This document shows positions 18,027-26,522 of a DNA stretch of 64,000 nt, one piece after another. Each line of letters begins with the position of its first letter. Positions within the stretch are counted from its first letter, which is position 1. Position numbers and translations under genes: made by a program. The DNA comes from UBA4421 sp002470275. GTDB lineage: Bacteria > Pseudomonadota > Gammaproteobacteria > Pseudomonadales > Azotimanducaceae. The notes under the pieces were generated by a model that saw only the letters and a list, made by a program, of their open reading frames with translations, was not told the DNA's origin and did not search any database. The stretch is taken from NCBI GenBank assembly GCA_913052345.1, contig CAJXDR010000013.1, forward strand, positions 1 through 64,000, given 5' to 3'.

Positions 18027-18523
18027 GCGGACTGGCTAGCAAACTTAGAATGGTCATCCTCGGCTTCGTCTAGCTTGCGAAAGGTCGCGAGTAGATCGGC
18101 GGCTGAGGGTGCAGCGCGCAGCTGCGCTAAGTTGCTCTCTTCGTTGAAGATCGTTGCGAGTCGTTTGAGCGCCTCTATGTGGAGCCGCGTTTCCTTAATT
18201 GGGACCACCAACACAAAGACCAAGTCGATGTCGACGCCATCGCTGGCCTCATAGTCAATGGGTGCATCCAACGTGAGCAGCATGCCTCGCATATGGGGCA
18301 CTGGCATTCGACAGTGGGGGATAGCCACGCCCTGACCCAGGCCCGTGCTGCCCAGCCTTTCTCGTTCCATCAAGGCTTCGTAGGCGTCAACGGCGGCACC
18401 TTCGTTTTCCAGGCTGTCTTCAGTGATTGCCTCGGCGATGGCCTGCAGCAGACGTTTGCGGCTTTTGATCGGAAACCGGCAGCGAACGAGCCTTGGATCG
18501 AGCAGTTCTGAAATGTGGGTCAT
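18023..18523 (-). CDS. ptsN: Nitrogen regulatory PTS protein EIIA-Ntr
   Basis: PtsN is the terminal phosphoacceptor of the nitrogen PTS; its phosphorylation state controls potassium transport, KdpD and other targets. The active-site His is His70 in GLGQGVAIPHCRMP. The protein has the PTS EIIA type-2 fold and is 166 residues long. It lies 30 bases downstream of hpf and overlaps rapZ, within the rpoN cluster. Confidence 0.96.
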   Translation of the reverse strand: MTHISELLDPRLVRCRFPIKSRKRLLQAIAEAITEDSLENEGAAVDAYEALMERERLGSTGLGQGVAIPHCRMPVPHMRGMLLTLDAPIDYEASDGVDIDLVFVLVVPIKETRLHIEALKRLATIFNEESNLAQLRAAPSAADLLATFRKLDEAEDDHSKFASQSA

Positions 18524-18553
18524 TGATCAGGGTGTCTCGGTATGTCGTTGGGA

Positions 18554-18874
18554 TCAGTGATGGTCGCTGCGATATTGGTCGCCATTTTGGCGCGCTACCG
18601 CTTTTTCTTTGTGCTTAACAACCTGGCGCACCATCTTATCCGTCAGGAGGTCTATCGCCGAGTACATATCCTCAGCATCCGCATTCGCAAAAAGTTCTGC
18701 CCCGGTAACGCGGGCGGTAGCCTCTGCCCTATGCGCTAGTTTTTCAACGCTCAAGATTACATGAACATGGGTGATCTGAGTATGCAGCTGTTGCAGCTTG
18801 TCAAACTTCTCGCGGACATGGTTGGCTAAGGGTTCCGTGAGGTCTAAATGATGCCCCGTTATATTTAGTTGCAT
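18554..18874 (-). CDS. hpf: Ribosome hibernation promoting factor, short type
   Basis: HPF binds the 30S decoding region in stationary phase and promotes inactive 100S ribosome dimers. The protein has the beta-alpha-beta-beta-beta-alpha pattern of the family: MQLNITGHHLDLTEPLANHV, then VILSVEKLAHRAEATARV and DMYSAIDLLTDKMVRQVVKHK. At 106 residues it is a short HPF without the dimerisation domain of long HPF. The position directly after rpoN is conserved. Confidence 0.95.
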   Translation of the reverse strand: MQLNITGHHLDLTEPLANHVREKFDKLQQLHTQITHVHVILSVEKLAHRAEATARVTGAELFANADAEDMYSAIDLLTDKMVRQVVKHKEKAVARQNGDQYRSDHH

Positions 18875-18951
18875 GGCCTGTTCCTTGCGCCGTAGGAGCG
18901 CGTGAGTGGTCTCTCATCGGGTTTTCTTAATTAGCACTCCTCTCCGGGGTG

Positions 18952-20508
18952 TTAGATCAGCTGCTTCCGCTCATTGGATGGCGGAATAGAGAGCGATTCT
19001 CTGTATTTAGCCACCGTGCGCCGAGCAACCTTTATATTTTGTTCGCCCAGTATTGCCGCGATTTTGCTATCACTCAATGGTCTGCGCGGATTTTCTTCAG
19101 CCATTAACTTTTTAATGATTGCCCGGATCGCTGTGCTCGAAACTTCTCCGCCAGCAGATGTGCCGACATGGGATGAGAAGAAATATTTCAGTTCAAACAA
19201 CCCTCTGGGCGTGGCGAGATATTTCCGGTTCGTGACCCGAGATATCGTTGATTCGTGAAGATCGACCTGTTCTGCGATATCCGCGAGGATTAAAGGACGC
19301 ATGGATTCCGGGCCGTGCTCAAGAAAGTCACGCTGCACGGTAACGATCTGAGTGGCGACTTTGAGCAGGGTATCGTGTCGCGTCTGCAGGCTCTTTAAGA
19401 ACCACTTAGCCTCCTGAAGGTTGTTATTTAGGAACTCCTTATCCTTTCCCGGCATCGCGGATTTAGCCCAGCTTGCGTAGGTGTTATTAATCCTGAGTTT
19501 AGGGAGGGTCTCAGGGTTTAGCTCTACCAGCCAACGGCCGCTGACCTTGCGTACGGTGACATCTGGCGTGACGTATCCCGAGTCCTGATCACTTAGCGCA
19601 AGGCCTGGGCGTGGCTGCAGCGTGCGAATCAGGGCCACGACCTGGCTGAGCTCGTTTTCAGTGAGTTTGGTCTGGCGCACTAGGGCTGCAAAATCTTTCG
19701 ATCCCAACAAATCCAGGAAGTTCCGGACAACCTCCTGTGCCTCCTCGAGCCAAGGCGTCTCTGTGGCAAGGCTATCAAGTTGAATCAGCAGGCATTCCCG
19801 CAGATCCCGAGCCGCTACTCCGATGGGATCAAATTTCTGGATTCTGCGCAGGATTTGTTCAATTTCTGCCAAGCTCGGCGGTTCGTCTATCGTCTCGTCT
19901 GGCGTGGTCTCGCTGAGGGTTCTTTCCGCATGGGGCGCGATGGCGGCCTGAATTTCTTCAAGGGTGGCCGTTAACATGCCTTCATCGTTAATGGCGTCGA
20001 TGATCGCGAGCGCGATAATGCGGTCGGCGGGTGCGAAAGGGGTCAGGTTCAGCTGCCACAGCAGATGGGATTCCAGGGTTTCTGCCGTGCCGCTGCTGCC
20101 GGGATCAAAATCGTTGTCACTGCTGGCCGGGGCAGGAGCTTGGGGGTAGACGTCATCCCAGTTGGAGTCAACGGGGATATCGTCGCCGATGGGAGAGGCG
20201 ATGAGTTCGCTTATTTCTTGCTCGGGGGGGGATTCGAAGCCCTCCATGCCGTACTCCGGGTCGGAGGCTGGCTCTGTCGTTCCCTCGCTCTCGGTCTCTT
20301 TGTGTTCGCTTTTCTCCTGGCCGTCTTGCTCGGGGGTTTCAGACCATTCTTCGTCCACCTCAAGCATGGGATTGCTGTCCAGGGCTGCCTGTATTTCCTG
20401 ACTAAGCTCCAGGGAAGAAAGCTGCAGCAGCTTAATGGCCTGCTGCAGCTGCGGGGTCATTTTGAGCTGCTGACCTAGTTTGACGGAGAGAGACTGCTTT
20501 ATCGCCAC
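18952..20508 (-). CDS. rpoN: RNA polymerase sigma-54 factor
   Basis: RpoN directs polymerase to -24/-12 promoters and needs an AAA+ activator. Region I is the Gln/Leu-rich N-terminus (LGQQLKMTPQLQQAIKLLQLSSLEL, about residues 12-36). It is followed by a long acidic region II (about 50-140). The core-binding and helix-turn-helix parts follow, with the RpoN box ARRTVAKYRE about 20 residues from the C-terminus. The 518 residues are normal. It sits between lptB and hpf. No sigma-54 activator is encoded in the window. Confidence 0.97.
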   Translation of the reverse strand: MAIKQSLSVKLGQQLKMTPQLQQAIKLLQLSSLELSQEIQAALDSNPMLEVDEEWSETPEQDGQEKSEHKETESEGTTEPASDPEYGMEGFESPPEQEISELIASPIGDDIPVDSNWDDVYPQAPAPASSDNDFDPGSSGTAETLESHLLWQLNLTPFAPADRIIALAIIDAINDEGMLTATLEEIQAAIAPHAERTLSETTPDETIDEPPSLAEIEQILRRIQKFDPIGVAARDLRECLLIQLDSLATETPWLEEAQEVVRNFLDLLGSKDFAALVRQTKLTENELSQVVALIRTLQPRPGLALSDQDSGYVTPDVTVRKVSGRWLVELNPETLPKLRINNTYASWAKSAMPGKDKEFLNNNLQEAKWFLKSLQTRHDTLLKVATQIVTVQRDFLEHGPESMRPLILADIAEQVDLHESTISRVTNRKYLATPRGLFELKYFFSSHVGTSAGGEVSSTAIRAIIKKLMAEENPRRPLSDSKIAAILGEQNIKVARRTVAKYRESLSIPPSNERKQLI

Positions 20509-20537
20509 GTTATTTTGTCCCTTTGCTCAGAATTTCC

Positions 20538-21263
20538 TTATTGACTGGAAAATTCATTGCCAAGATATACTTTTCTCACGATCGAGCTATCTAAAATTTC
20601 GGTGGGGGAACCCTGGGCGATGATACTGCCTTGGTGAACGATGTACGCGCGATGGCAAATATCGAGCGTTTCCCGAACATTATGGTCAGTAATGAGAATC
20701 CCGATACCCCGCCGGGAGAGGTCGTTGATCTCACTCTTGATGTCTTTAACGGATATTGGATCGACGCCAGCAAAGGGCTCGTCGAGTAGAATGAACGCCG
20801 GGTCCGTGGCCAGGGCGCGAGCGATCTCGAGCCGTCGTCGCTCCCCCCCACTCAGGCGATGGCCCAGGGTGTTCTGAATCGAGGTAAGGCCGAATTCGGC
20901 CAAGAGTGCTTCGAGGCGCCTTTGCTGTTGATCCGGGTTCAGGGCTTCATTGAGCTGGAGGGTGGCGCGCAGGTTGTCGCTGACGGAGAGACCTCTAAAC
21001 ACGCTTGCTTCTTGAGGCAGGTAGCCCAGGCCCGCTTTCGCCCGGCGATCAACAGCGGCTGTCGTTAAGTCTTGTTCACCGATGGATATATTGCCTTCAT
21101 CAGCTCGGATGAGACCGACCAGCATATGAAAGCAAGTTGTCTTGCCCGCACCGTTTGGCCCCAACAGGCCAACAATCTCGCCTTGGGTAACCTCCAGGGA
21201 GACATTCTCGACAACCGTCGTTGCGCGATAGGATTTGCGAAGGCATCTGGCGCTCAGCTTCAT
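20538..21263 (-). CDS. lptB: LPS export ABC transporter ATPase LptB
   Basis: LptB is the cytoplasmic ATPase of LptB2FGC, which pulls LPS out of the inner membrane. Walker A GPNGAGKTT is near residue 35, the ABC signature LSGGERRRLEIARAL near 138, Walker B AFILLDEPFAGVD near 158 and the switch His in LITDHNVRETLD near 191. The 241 residues are typical. Its start overlaps lptA by 4 bases. It is the last gene of kdsC-lptC-lptA-lptB. Confidence 0.97.
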   Translation of the reverse strand: MKLSARCLRKSYRATTVVENVSLEVTQGEIVGLLGPNGAGKTTCFHMLVGLIRADEGNISIGEQDLTTAAVDRRAKAGLGYLPQEASVFRGLSVSDNLRATLQLNEALNPDQQQRRLEALLAEFGLTSIQNTLGHRLSGGERRRLEIARALATDPAFILLDEPFAGVDPISVKDIKSEINDLSRRGIGILITDHNVRETLDICHRAYIVHQGSIIAQGSPTEILDSSIVRKVYLGNEFSSQ

Positions 21264-21853
21264 TGCCGTCCCTTATCGGAGGGAGGCTCTTCATCCGAGC
21301 GCGCCTGTTCGGGTAGGTTGAGCTGAATGCGTACCCGTTGATCACTTGCCCCAGCGTCGCCGCCTGCTTGAACGGCATCCTCTTCGATGTTGTAGCGGAT
21401 CGAAGGGCTCGCAATTTCATTGTTTCCCTGGGTTAAAACCGCTTGGCCCTTTAGCTCAAGGGTATTTTTACGGGGGTAGTAGACAATGGTGGTGGCTCTG
21501 GCCCGGGTTCCTTCTTCCCTTGGCGCATCCACGTCTTTGATGAAGCGTGCTGGCTCGCCAACGGTGGTAATGCTTGTCGCCACTTCATCGACCATTTGCA
21601 CCACCAGTTGATCGCCCTGCAAACGCATGCCCTCGAGACTGGCCTCTACGCCGCCCGAGTAGCTAATGGTGTTGGTTTTTCCATCGTAGACGGCAGTCGC
21701 CCCATCAACCAGAAGCTCGCCCCCAGCGGCGGCGGGTGCCCACGGAGCGACACCGCAGAGGCTGGCGGCGATTAGCACCCGAAGACAGGTTGCCAATCGC
21801 TTAGACTCTGTGATGCAGAATTCAATAGTTATGCGCGAAGGTCTCATGGTCAT
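21260..21853 (-). CDS. lptA: LPS transport periplasmic protein LptA
   Basis: LptA forms the periplasmic bridge that passes LPS from LptC to LptDE. A signal peptide of about 43 residues (hydrophobic core LRVLIAASLCGVA, cleavage near AAAGGE) precedes an OstA/LptA jelly-roll domain with DGATAVYDGKTNTISYSGGVE and later ASPSIRYNIEEDA. The 197 residues include a charged, poorly conserved tail. It overlaps lptC and lptB by 4 bases each. The annotated ATG gives a rather long signal peptide; a start a few codons downstream is possible. Confidence 0.92.
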   Translation of the reverse strand: MTMRPSRITIEFCITESKRLATCLRVLIAASLCGVAPWAPAAAGGELLVDGATAVYDGKTNTISYSGGVEASLEGMRLQGDQLVVQMVDEVATSITTVGEPARFIKDVDAPREEGTRARATTIVYYPRKNTLELKGQAVLTQGNNEIASPSIRYNIEEDAVQAGGDAGASDQRVRIQLNLPEQARSDEEPPSDKGRQ

Positions 21854-22500
21854 AACAATACCCTGGTGATGACGCGGCGTCCCGAGCGCGCGGGAAAGCG
21901 CAGGACGTTTGAATTCAGGTCAATTTCAAGCCCAGGGGCTTCGGTGCGAAAAAGAGAGGTGGTGACCGTGATTGGATTTGTGCTTTGCGCCCGCTGTCGT
22001 TGGGGCCAGACCGTTAAGGTCGAACCGCGCAGTTCAATCAGGTCCGCTGCGCCCTGTGGGCCTTGGCTTCTCGTGACTAGAATGTTTTCCACCAAGCGCA
22101 TTTCATCCTCTACCTCGTCGCGATCATTCTGCGTGCGTAACACGGTGCCACGCTTCGCTTGGATATTCCACGTGGTGTCCAACCCCGCACGGAGAGCGAC
22201 ATAGGGCGAGGTTAGCTGAACCTGTCGATCATCAAGAAACTGAAGCATCGTCGCTGCCTGGACTCGGTAACGAAGCTCTCCCTGCTTGTCGAAAATTTGA
22301 TAGCGAATATCGGTGGCGCGGCTATCCGGCTCATCCCGGTCGGTTCTCGTGTCGGCCGTTAAGGCTCCAGGCAGGCTAGAGGTTCCAACAAATCGATTGA
22401 GCGCCTCTAAGCCAAGCAAAAGCAGCATGGCCGCGAAGACCAAGACAGGCCACTGGCGCTGTTTGCGTGCCGACGATTCAACCGGGGATTGCTCGGTCAT
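21850..22500 (-). CDS. lptC: LPS export protein LptC
   Basis: LptC is the bitopic inner-membrane protein that receives LPS from LptB2FG. One N-terminal membrane helix (WPVLVFAAMLLLLGLEALNRF, about residues 18-38) is followed by a periplasmic LptC/OstA domain with DIRYQIFDKQGELRYRVQA and VQLTSPYVAL. The length of 216 residues is slightly above E. coli LptC (191). It overlaps kdsC and lptA by 4 bases. Confidence 0.92.
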   Translation of the reverse strand: MTEQSPVESSARKQRQWPVLVFAAMLLLLGLEALNRFVGTSSLPGALTADTRTDRDEPDSRATDIRYQIFDKQGELRYRVQAATMLQFLDDRQVQLTSPYVALRAGLDTTWNIQAKRGTVLRTQNDRDEVEDEMRLVENILVTRSQGPQGAADLIELRGSTLTVWPQRQRAQSTNPITVTTSLFRTEAPGLEIDLNSNVLRFPARSGRRVITRVLL

Positions 22501-23021
22501 GATTCAACGAAGGGCCACTTTCCCTGCGCCCTGAGGAGAACTTCAGCTAATTCGACGACGACCCCGCTCCCGCCCGCGCCTAAGGTAATCATGTCCGCCG
22601 CTTGCCTGACCGCTGGGTGTGCGTCGGCAACCGTTGCGGTGAGGCAGACAGCCGGGTGGTCGAAGAGAGCTAGGTCCTGAATATCGTCGCCGATTGCGCA
22701 GAGGCCTTCGTCAGGAAACCCTTCGCTGATCAATTGACTCAGAGCATCGGGTTTATTAGCGGCACCCTGTATCACGTGGCTGATGCCCAATTCCTTTGCC
22801 CGCCTTGAAACAACCTCGGACCGCCTACCCGTGATGATGGCGGCGGGGATGCCGTTCGCCGCTAGGAGCTTGATGCTCGCCCCATCTCGAACATGAAACT
22901 GTTTGGCTTCTGAGCCGTTATCGGCGTAGATGATGCGGCCATCGGTTAAGACGCCGTCGACGTCCAAAACAACGCCTCTTACCTGCGAGGCAGATTCGTT
23001 GATTTTAGGGTGATCGGTCAT
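22497..23021 (-). CDS. kdsC: 3-deoxy-D-manno-octulosonate 8-phosphate phosphatase KdsC
   Basis: KdsC removes phosphate from KDO 8-phosphate in LPS core synthesis. It is a HAD phosphatase of the cap-less C0 type and 174 residues long. Motif I is DVDGVLTDG (about residues 20-28), followed by AAIITGRRSEVVSRRAKELG (motif II Thr) and AIGDDIQDLALFD (motif III/IV). The usual neighbour kdsD, which makes arabinose 5-phosphate for the same pathway, is absent; kdsC instead overlaps yrbG directly. Confidence 0.96.
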   Translation of the reverse strand: MTDHPKINESASQVRGVVLDVDGVLTDGRIIYADNGSEAKQFHVRDGASIKLLAANGIPAAIITGRRSEVVSRRAKELGISHVIQGAANKPDALSQLISEGFPDEGLCAIGDDIQDLALFDHPAVCLTATVADAHPAVRQAADMITLGAGGSGVVVELAEVLLRAQGKWPFVES

Positions 23022-23980
23022 CGCGCCTGAAACACCAAGAGGAGGTTATAGCCAACCCATGCCATCAGCAGGACGGAACCTTCAAAGCGGGTGATCACGG
23101 CACGAGAATTGATGCCGTAGGCGAAGAAAGCCAACATCAGCGTTAGCGCCAGCATCATGCCGGCATCTCGCCAAAGTGCCGCAAAATCCAGAGAAGAGCC
23201 GGCAATTAGGCCAGGGACGGCGAGTACTGCGAGGATGTTTAAAATGTTGGATCCGACGATGTTGCCGATGGCGATATCGGAATAGCCCTTCATGGCAGAG
23301 CCTGCGGTGGCCGCCAGCTCCGGCAAGCTGGTCCCGATTGCCACAATGGTCAGACCGATAATCATGCTGCTCACGCCTAGCTTTAGCGCGATGGTGGTCG
23401 CGGCATAGACAAGCAGCTGCGCGGCTCCTAACAGTACGGCGAGGCCGATGAGTAACCACAGCAAGCCCCTGCCACGGGTGAGTTCTGGCAGCTCGGCGAG
23501 TTCATCCTCGATGGGGTCGTCCTCTACCTCCACATCCTGCTGAGATTTGAAGAGCCGCCAAAGGATATAGCTAAGGCCTAAGAGCAGAATCAAACTGTCC
23601 GTAAAACCGAGGTATTTATCGAACATCAACGCGACGGCGAGGAAGGTCGCCCCAAGCAGCCAGGGCAGTTCTCTTTTGCGAACAGTCTGCGAAAAGGAGA
23701 GGGGCGTGATGATGGCAGCAATACCCAGCACCAGGCCGATGTTGGCAATATTGGACCCAATGGCGTTGCCGATGGCGAGGAGTGGATTACCTTCTAACGC
23801 GGCCATGACGGCGACAACGATTTCTGGTGCAGAGGTGCCGATAGAAACAACGGTCAGCCCAATCAGCATTTTTGAGACACCAAAATTCGCCGCGGTGGCC
23901 GCAGCGCCTGCTAAAAACTTATCGGCGCTCCAGATCAGCGCGACAAAGCCAACAATTAATAGGGTTAATTCGAGCCACAT
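23018..23980 (-). CDS. yrbG: Calcium/sodium antiporter YrbG family
   Basis: This is a K+-independent Na+/Ca2+ exchanger of the CaCA family in the inner membrane. Two inverted repeats of about five membrane helices each carry the alpha motifs VSIGTSAPEIVVAVMA (about residues 46-61) and VAIGTSLPELAAT (about 213-225) plus IGNAIGSNIANIGLVLG and IGNIVGSNILNILAVL. A cytoplasmic acidic loop DVEVEDDPIEDELAELPEL lies between the repeats. The length is 320 residues. It is the first gene of the lpt/rpoN series; its substrate is inferred from the family only. Confidence 0.93.
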   Translation of the reverse strand: MWLELTLLIVGFVALIWSADKFLAGAAATAANFGVSKMLIGLTVVSIGTSAPEIVVAVMAALEGNPLLAIGNAIGSNIANIGLVLGIAAIITPLSFSQTVRKRELPWLLGATFLAVALMFDKYLGFTDSLILLLGLSYILWRLFKSQQDVEVEDDPIEDELAELPELTRGRGLLWLLIGLAVLLGAAQLLVYAATTIALKLGVSSMIIGLTIVAIGTSLPELAATAGSAMKGYSDIAIGNIVGSNILNILAVLAVPGLIAGSSLDFAALWRDAGMMLALTLMLAFFAYGINSRAVITRFEGSVLLMAWVGYNLLLVFQAR

Positions 23981-24308
23981 GAAACCGGTATCCTTGTCTT
24001 ATGCTTTTGTGCTGTCGTGATCATGGGTCGTTTTAGCATGGCGCAACAGGCGCTTTTGATCAGGTTCCGGCAGCATTACTTATGCGAGCGGTGTGATGGC
24101 CTTACCTAAATCATTGCTCGTTGGCGGAGCTTAGTCTTTCCCAGCGTCTTCGCCAAGCGAGGCAGAATGAGAATACAGATAGCAAAACACCGGTTTCCCT
24201 TGGGGCAGCCCTGGGTATGGATGCTGGCGCTGAAATATCGCACGGTACGCGCCTGATTTGAGTAACATAGCGCAGCCCGACATGGGTAACGGCGATTGAT
24301 AGGTAAGT
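23981..24308. other. Divergent intergenic region between yrbG and ibaG
   Basis: This 328-base gap holds the divergent promoters for the lpt/rpoN series and for ibaG-murA. No convincing gene was found; a 29-codon reading frame starting near 24160 has no recognisable features. In related genomes this position holds kdsD and the mlaFEDCB phospholipid transport genes, of which I see no remnant. An imperfect inverted repeat lies at 24117-24161. Confidence 0.6.
24117..24161. repeat. Imperfect inverted repeat in yrbG-ibaG gap
   Basis: CTCGTTGGCG (24117-24126) pairs with CGCCAAGCGAG (24151-24161): ten pairs with one bulged G, around a 24-base centre. No T-run follows on either strand. It may be an operator or a leader hairpin for one of the divergent genes. 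Confidence 0.35.
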
Positions 24309-24530
24309 ATGATGCAAGAACAAGTGCAGAAAAGAGTTTCTGAAGCCTTCCCGGATGCCCAGGTTCAGGTGCAGGTCGAGGGTAATCGCGCGACGATTGA
24401 AGTCGTAAGCGAGCGGTTTAACCAGATGAATCGAGTGCAAAGGCAGCAGGCCGTATATGGTTGTATTGAGGATTTTATTGCAGATGGCTCGCTGCATGCG
24501 GTCACTATTCGTGCTTCGGTGCCGGCCTAG
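24309..24530 (+). CDS. ibaG: BolA-family iron-sulfur protein IbaG
   Basis: IbaG (YrbA) is a small BolA protein that pairs with monothiol glutaredoxin in Fe-S or acid-stress functions. The 73 residues contain the BolA pattern VSEAFPDAQVQVQVEG followed by ERFNQMNRVQRQQAVYGCIEDFIADGSLHAVTI. The gene lies 8 bases upstream of murA, the conserved ibaG-murA pairing. ATGATG at 24309 offers two starts; GATAGGTAAG upstream gives a weak Shine-Dalgarno. Confidence 0.93.
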   Translation: MMQEQVQKRVSEAFPDAQVQVQVEGNRATIEVVSERFNQMNRVQRQQAVYGCIEDFIADGSLHAVTIRASVPA

Positions 24531-24538
24531 ATCAGTCG

Positions 24539-25801
24539 ATGGATAAGCTGCAGATCGAAGGTGGACCGACCCTCGCGGGTTCCATAAAAGTCTCTGGCGC
24601 AAAAAATGCGGCGCTACCGATACTTGCTGCCACGCTGCTGACAGAGAAGCCGGTCGTGATCGCCAATGCGCCCCACCTGCATGATGTCACCACCATGATT
24701 GAACTGTTGGCCTGCCTTGGCGTCGAAGTCATGATCGACGAGAAGCTTCGGGTCCAGGTCGCGGCTAAAACGCTAATGCAGCTTCGGGCACCCTATGAAT
24801 TAGTGAAAACCATGCGGGCTTCGTTTTTGGTCTTGGGCCCCCTCCTTGCGCGATTCGGCAGGGCAGAGGTGTCTCTTCCCGGGGGTTGTGCCATTGGTTC
24901 TCGGCCTGTTGATCAGCATCTCAAAGGGTTTGAGGCCCTGGGCGCGAGCGTAGAGGTCAGAGACGGCTACGTGCTGGCCGAGGCACCCCATGGGCTGAAG
25001 GGCACCGATATTTATATGGACCTGGTGACGGTAGGTGGCACCCAGAACATCATGATGGCCGCCTGTCTTGCCAACGGCACAACGCGCTTATTTAATGCGG
25101 CCTGTGAACCCGAGATCGTGGATTTAGGCAACTTTCTCAACGAGGTCGGCGCCAAGGTCACAGGTCACGGAACCTCGACAATAGAAGTGCAGGGTGTAGA
25201 TGCCCTGGGCAGCGGCAGCTATCGGGTGATGCCCGATCGCGTGGAAGTAGGGACCTATCTCATTGCGGCGGCGGCCACCGGGGGTAGCATTACGTTGCGT
25301 GACGCCGAGGCGAATACCTTGGGTGCAGTGCTTGAGAAGCTGCAGCAGGCGGGGGCCCACATTGCCTGGGACGACAATCAAATAAGGTTGGACATGGGCG
25401 GCGCTCGGCCGCGAGCCGTGGACATAGAAACTTCTCCCTATCCGGGTTTCCCCACAGATGTGCAGGCCCAGTTCATGGCCATGAATGCGGTCGCCGAGGG
25501 CACGTCGACGATTAAGGAAAACATCTTTGAGAATCGGTTTATGCACGTACACGAGTTGAACCGCCTTGGTGCCAAGATCGAACTCCACGGCAGCATGACC
25601 GCGGTAATTCAAGGCGTCAGTCGGCTCAGGGCCGCGCCGGTGATGGCGACAGACTTGCGAGCGTCCTCTAGTTTGGTGATTGCAGCACTGGCGGCTTCTG
25701 GCACAACGATTATTGATCGCATTTATCATATCGATCGCGGCTATGAGACCATTGAAGAAAAACTGGCGCAGCTTGGCGCAAAAGTTCGTCGCATTTCTTA
25801 G
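24539..25801 (+). CDS. murA: UDP-N-acetylglucosamine 1-carboxyvinyltransferase MurA
   Basis: MurA catalyses the first committed step of peptidoglycan synthesis, enolpyruvyl transfer from PEP to UDP-GlcNAc. The 420 residues match the family. GSIKVSGAKNAALPILAAT with the conserved Lys22 is near the N-terminus, and the active-site Cys, Cys117, is in PGGCAIGSRPVD. The Cys form is expected to be fosfomycin-sensitive. It lies between ibaG and hisG; the 43-base gap to hisG suggests cotranscription. Confidence 0.98.
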   Translation: MDKLQIEGGPTLAGSIKVSGAKNAALPILAATLLTEKPVVIANAPHLHDVTTMIELLACLGVEVMIDEKLRVQVAAKTLMQLRAPYELVKTMRASFLVLGPLLARFGRAEVSLPGGCAIGSRPVDQHLKGFEALGASVEVRDGYVLAEAPHGLKGTDIYMDLVTVGGTQNIMMAACLANGTTRLFNAACEPEIVDLGNFLNEVGAKVTGHGTSTIEVQGVDALGSGSYRVMPDRVEVGTYLIAAAATGGSITLRDAEANTLGAVLEKLQQAGAHIAWDDNQIRLDMGGARPRAVDIETSPYPGFPTDVQAQFMAMNAVAEGTSTIKENIFENRFMHVHELNRLGAKIELHGSMTAVIQGVSRLRAAPVMATDLRASSSLVIAALAASGTTIIDRIYHIDRGYETIEEKLAQLGAKVRRIS

Positions 25802-25844
25802 CGCAGACAAATACGAAGACTAGAGTGGAGTCATAAAGAAACGC

Positions 25845-26522
25845 ATGGGTTTAGTTATCGCCTTAAACAAAGGCCGCATCTTAGAAGAATGCCTGCCCCT
25901 GTTGGCTCGCTGCAGGATACAACCGGAAGAATCTCCGGATAAATCTCGGAAGTTAATTTTTAACAGTCTGACGGGCGGGCACCGCTTGATCATTGCGCGC
26001 TCGGCCGACGTGCCCACCTACGTGGAAAACGGGGTCGCGGATGTGGGTATCACGGGTAAGGATACGATCCTCGAGTATGGTTCAGCGATGAGCTTCTATG
26101 AGCGACTCGACCTGGGTATCGGGCGCTGCGCCATGATGACAGCCGCGCAGGTCGATGTGGCGGAACCGCCCGGCGTACTCCGAGTCGCGACTAAGTTCAT
26201 GAACATTGCTCGGCACTACTATCAGGGCCAGGGCCGCCAGGTTTCCCTAATCAAGCTTTCCGGCGCATTGGAAATTGCCCCGCTGCTCGGGCTCGCAGAC
26301 TGCATTGTAGACATTGTGGATACCGGCAATACCCTGCGCGCGAACGGGCTTACGCCCCTGGAGAAAATATGCGATATCAGCACGCGCTTAATCGTCAACA
26401 GAGCCTCTATGAAAACCAAGTTTAGCGAGGTGCAGGACCTCATCCAGCAGCTTGATGCCGTGGTGAATCTGGACTCAATCGAGGAAAACCAGGCAGTTCC
26501 CCCCGAGGGCGTGCCGTTATGA
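25845..26522 (+). CDS. hisG: ATP phosphoribosyltransferase, short form (HisG)
   Basis: HisG catalyses the first step of histidine synthesis, joining ATP and PRPP. At 225 residues it is the short form (HisG-S), which lacks the C-terminal ACT-like domain and in known cases needs the regulatory subunit HisZ. No hisZ is in this window. Family segments include IALNKGRILEECLP, VGITGKDTILE and the PRPP-binding DIVDTGNTLRANGL. Its stop overlaps hisD by 4 bases. Confidence 0.96.
   Translation: MGLVIALNKGRILEECLPLLARCRIQPEESPDKSRKLIFNSLTGGHRLIIARSADVPTYVENGVADVGITGKDTILEYGSAMSFYERLDLGIGRCAMMTAAQVDVAEPPGVLRVATKFMNIARHYYQGQGRQVSLIKLSGALEIAPLLGLADCIVDIVDTGNTLRANGLTPLEKICDISTRLIVNRASMKTKFSEVQDLIQQLDAVVNLDSIEENQAVPPEGVPL

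Noticed and set aside
24111..24602. Minus-strand reading frame of 163 codons covering the yrbG-ibaG gap, ibaG and the start of murA
   Set aside because: More than half lies antisense to ibaG and murA, the composition is not protein-like and there is no ribosome site; the gap is better read as divergent promoter space.
25124..25810. Long minus-strand reading frame (228 codons) opposite murA
   Set aside because: It is fully antisense to a clearly conserved gene, has no recognisable family pattern and is His/Arg-rich, as expected of a shadow frame in GC-rich DNA.
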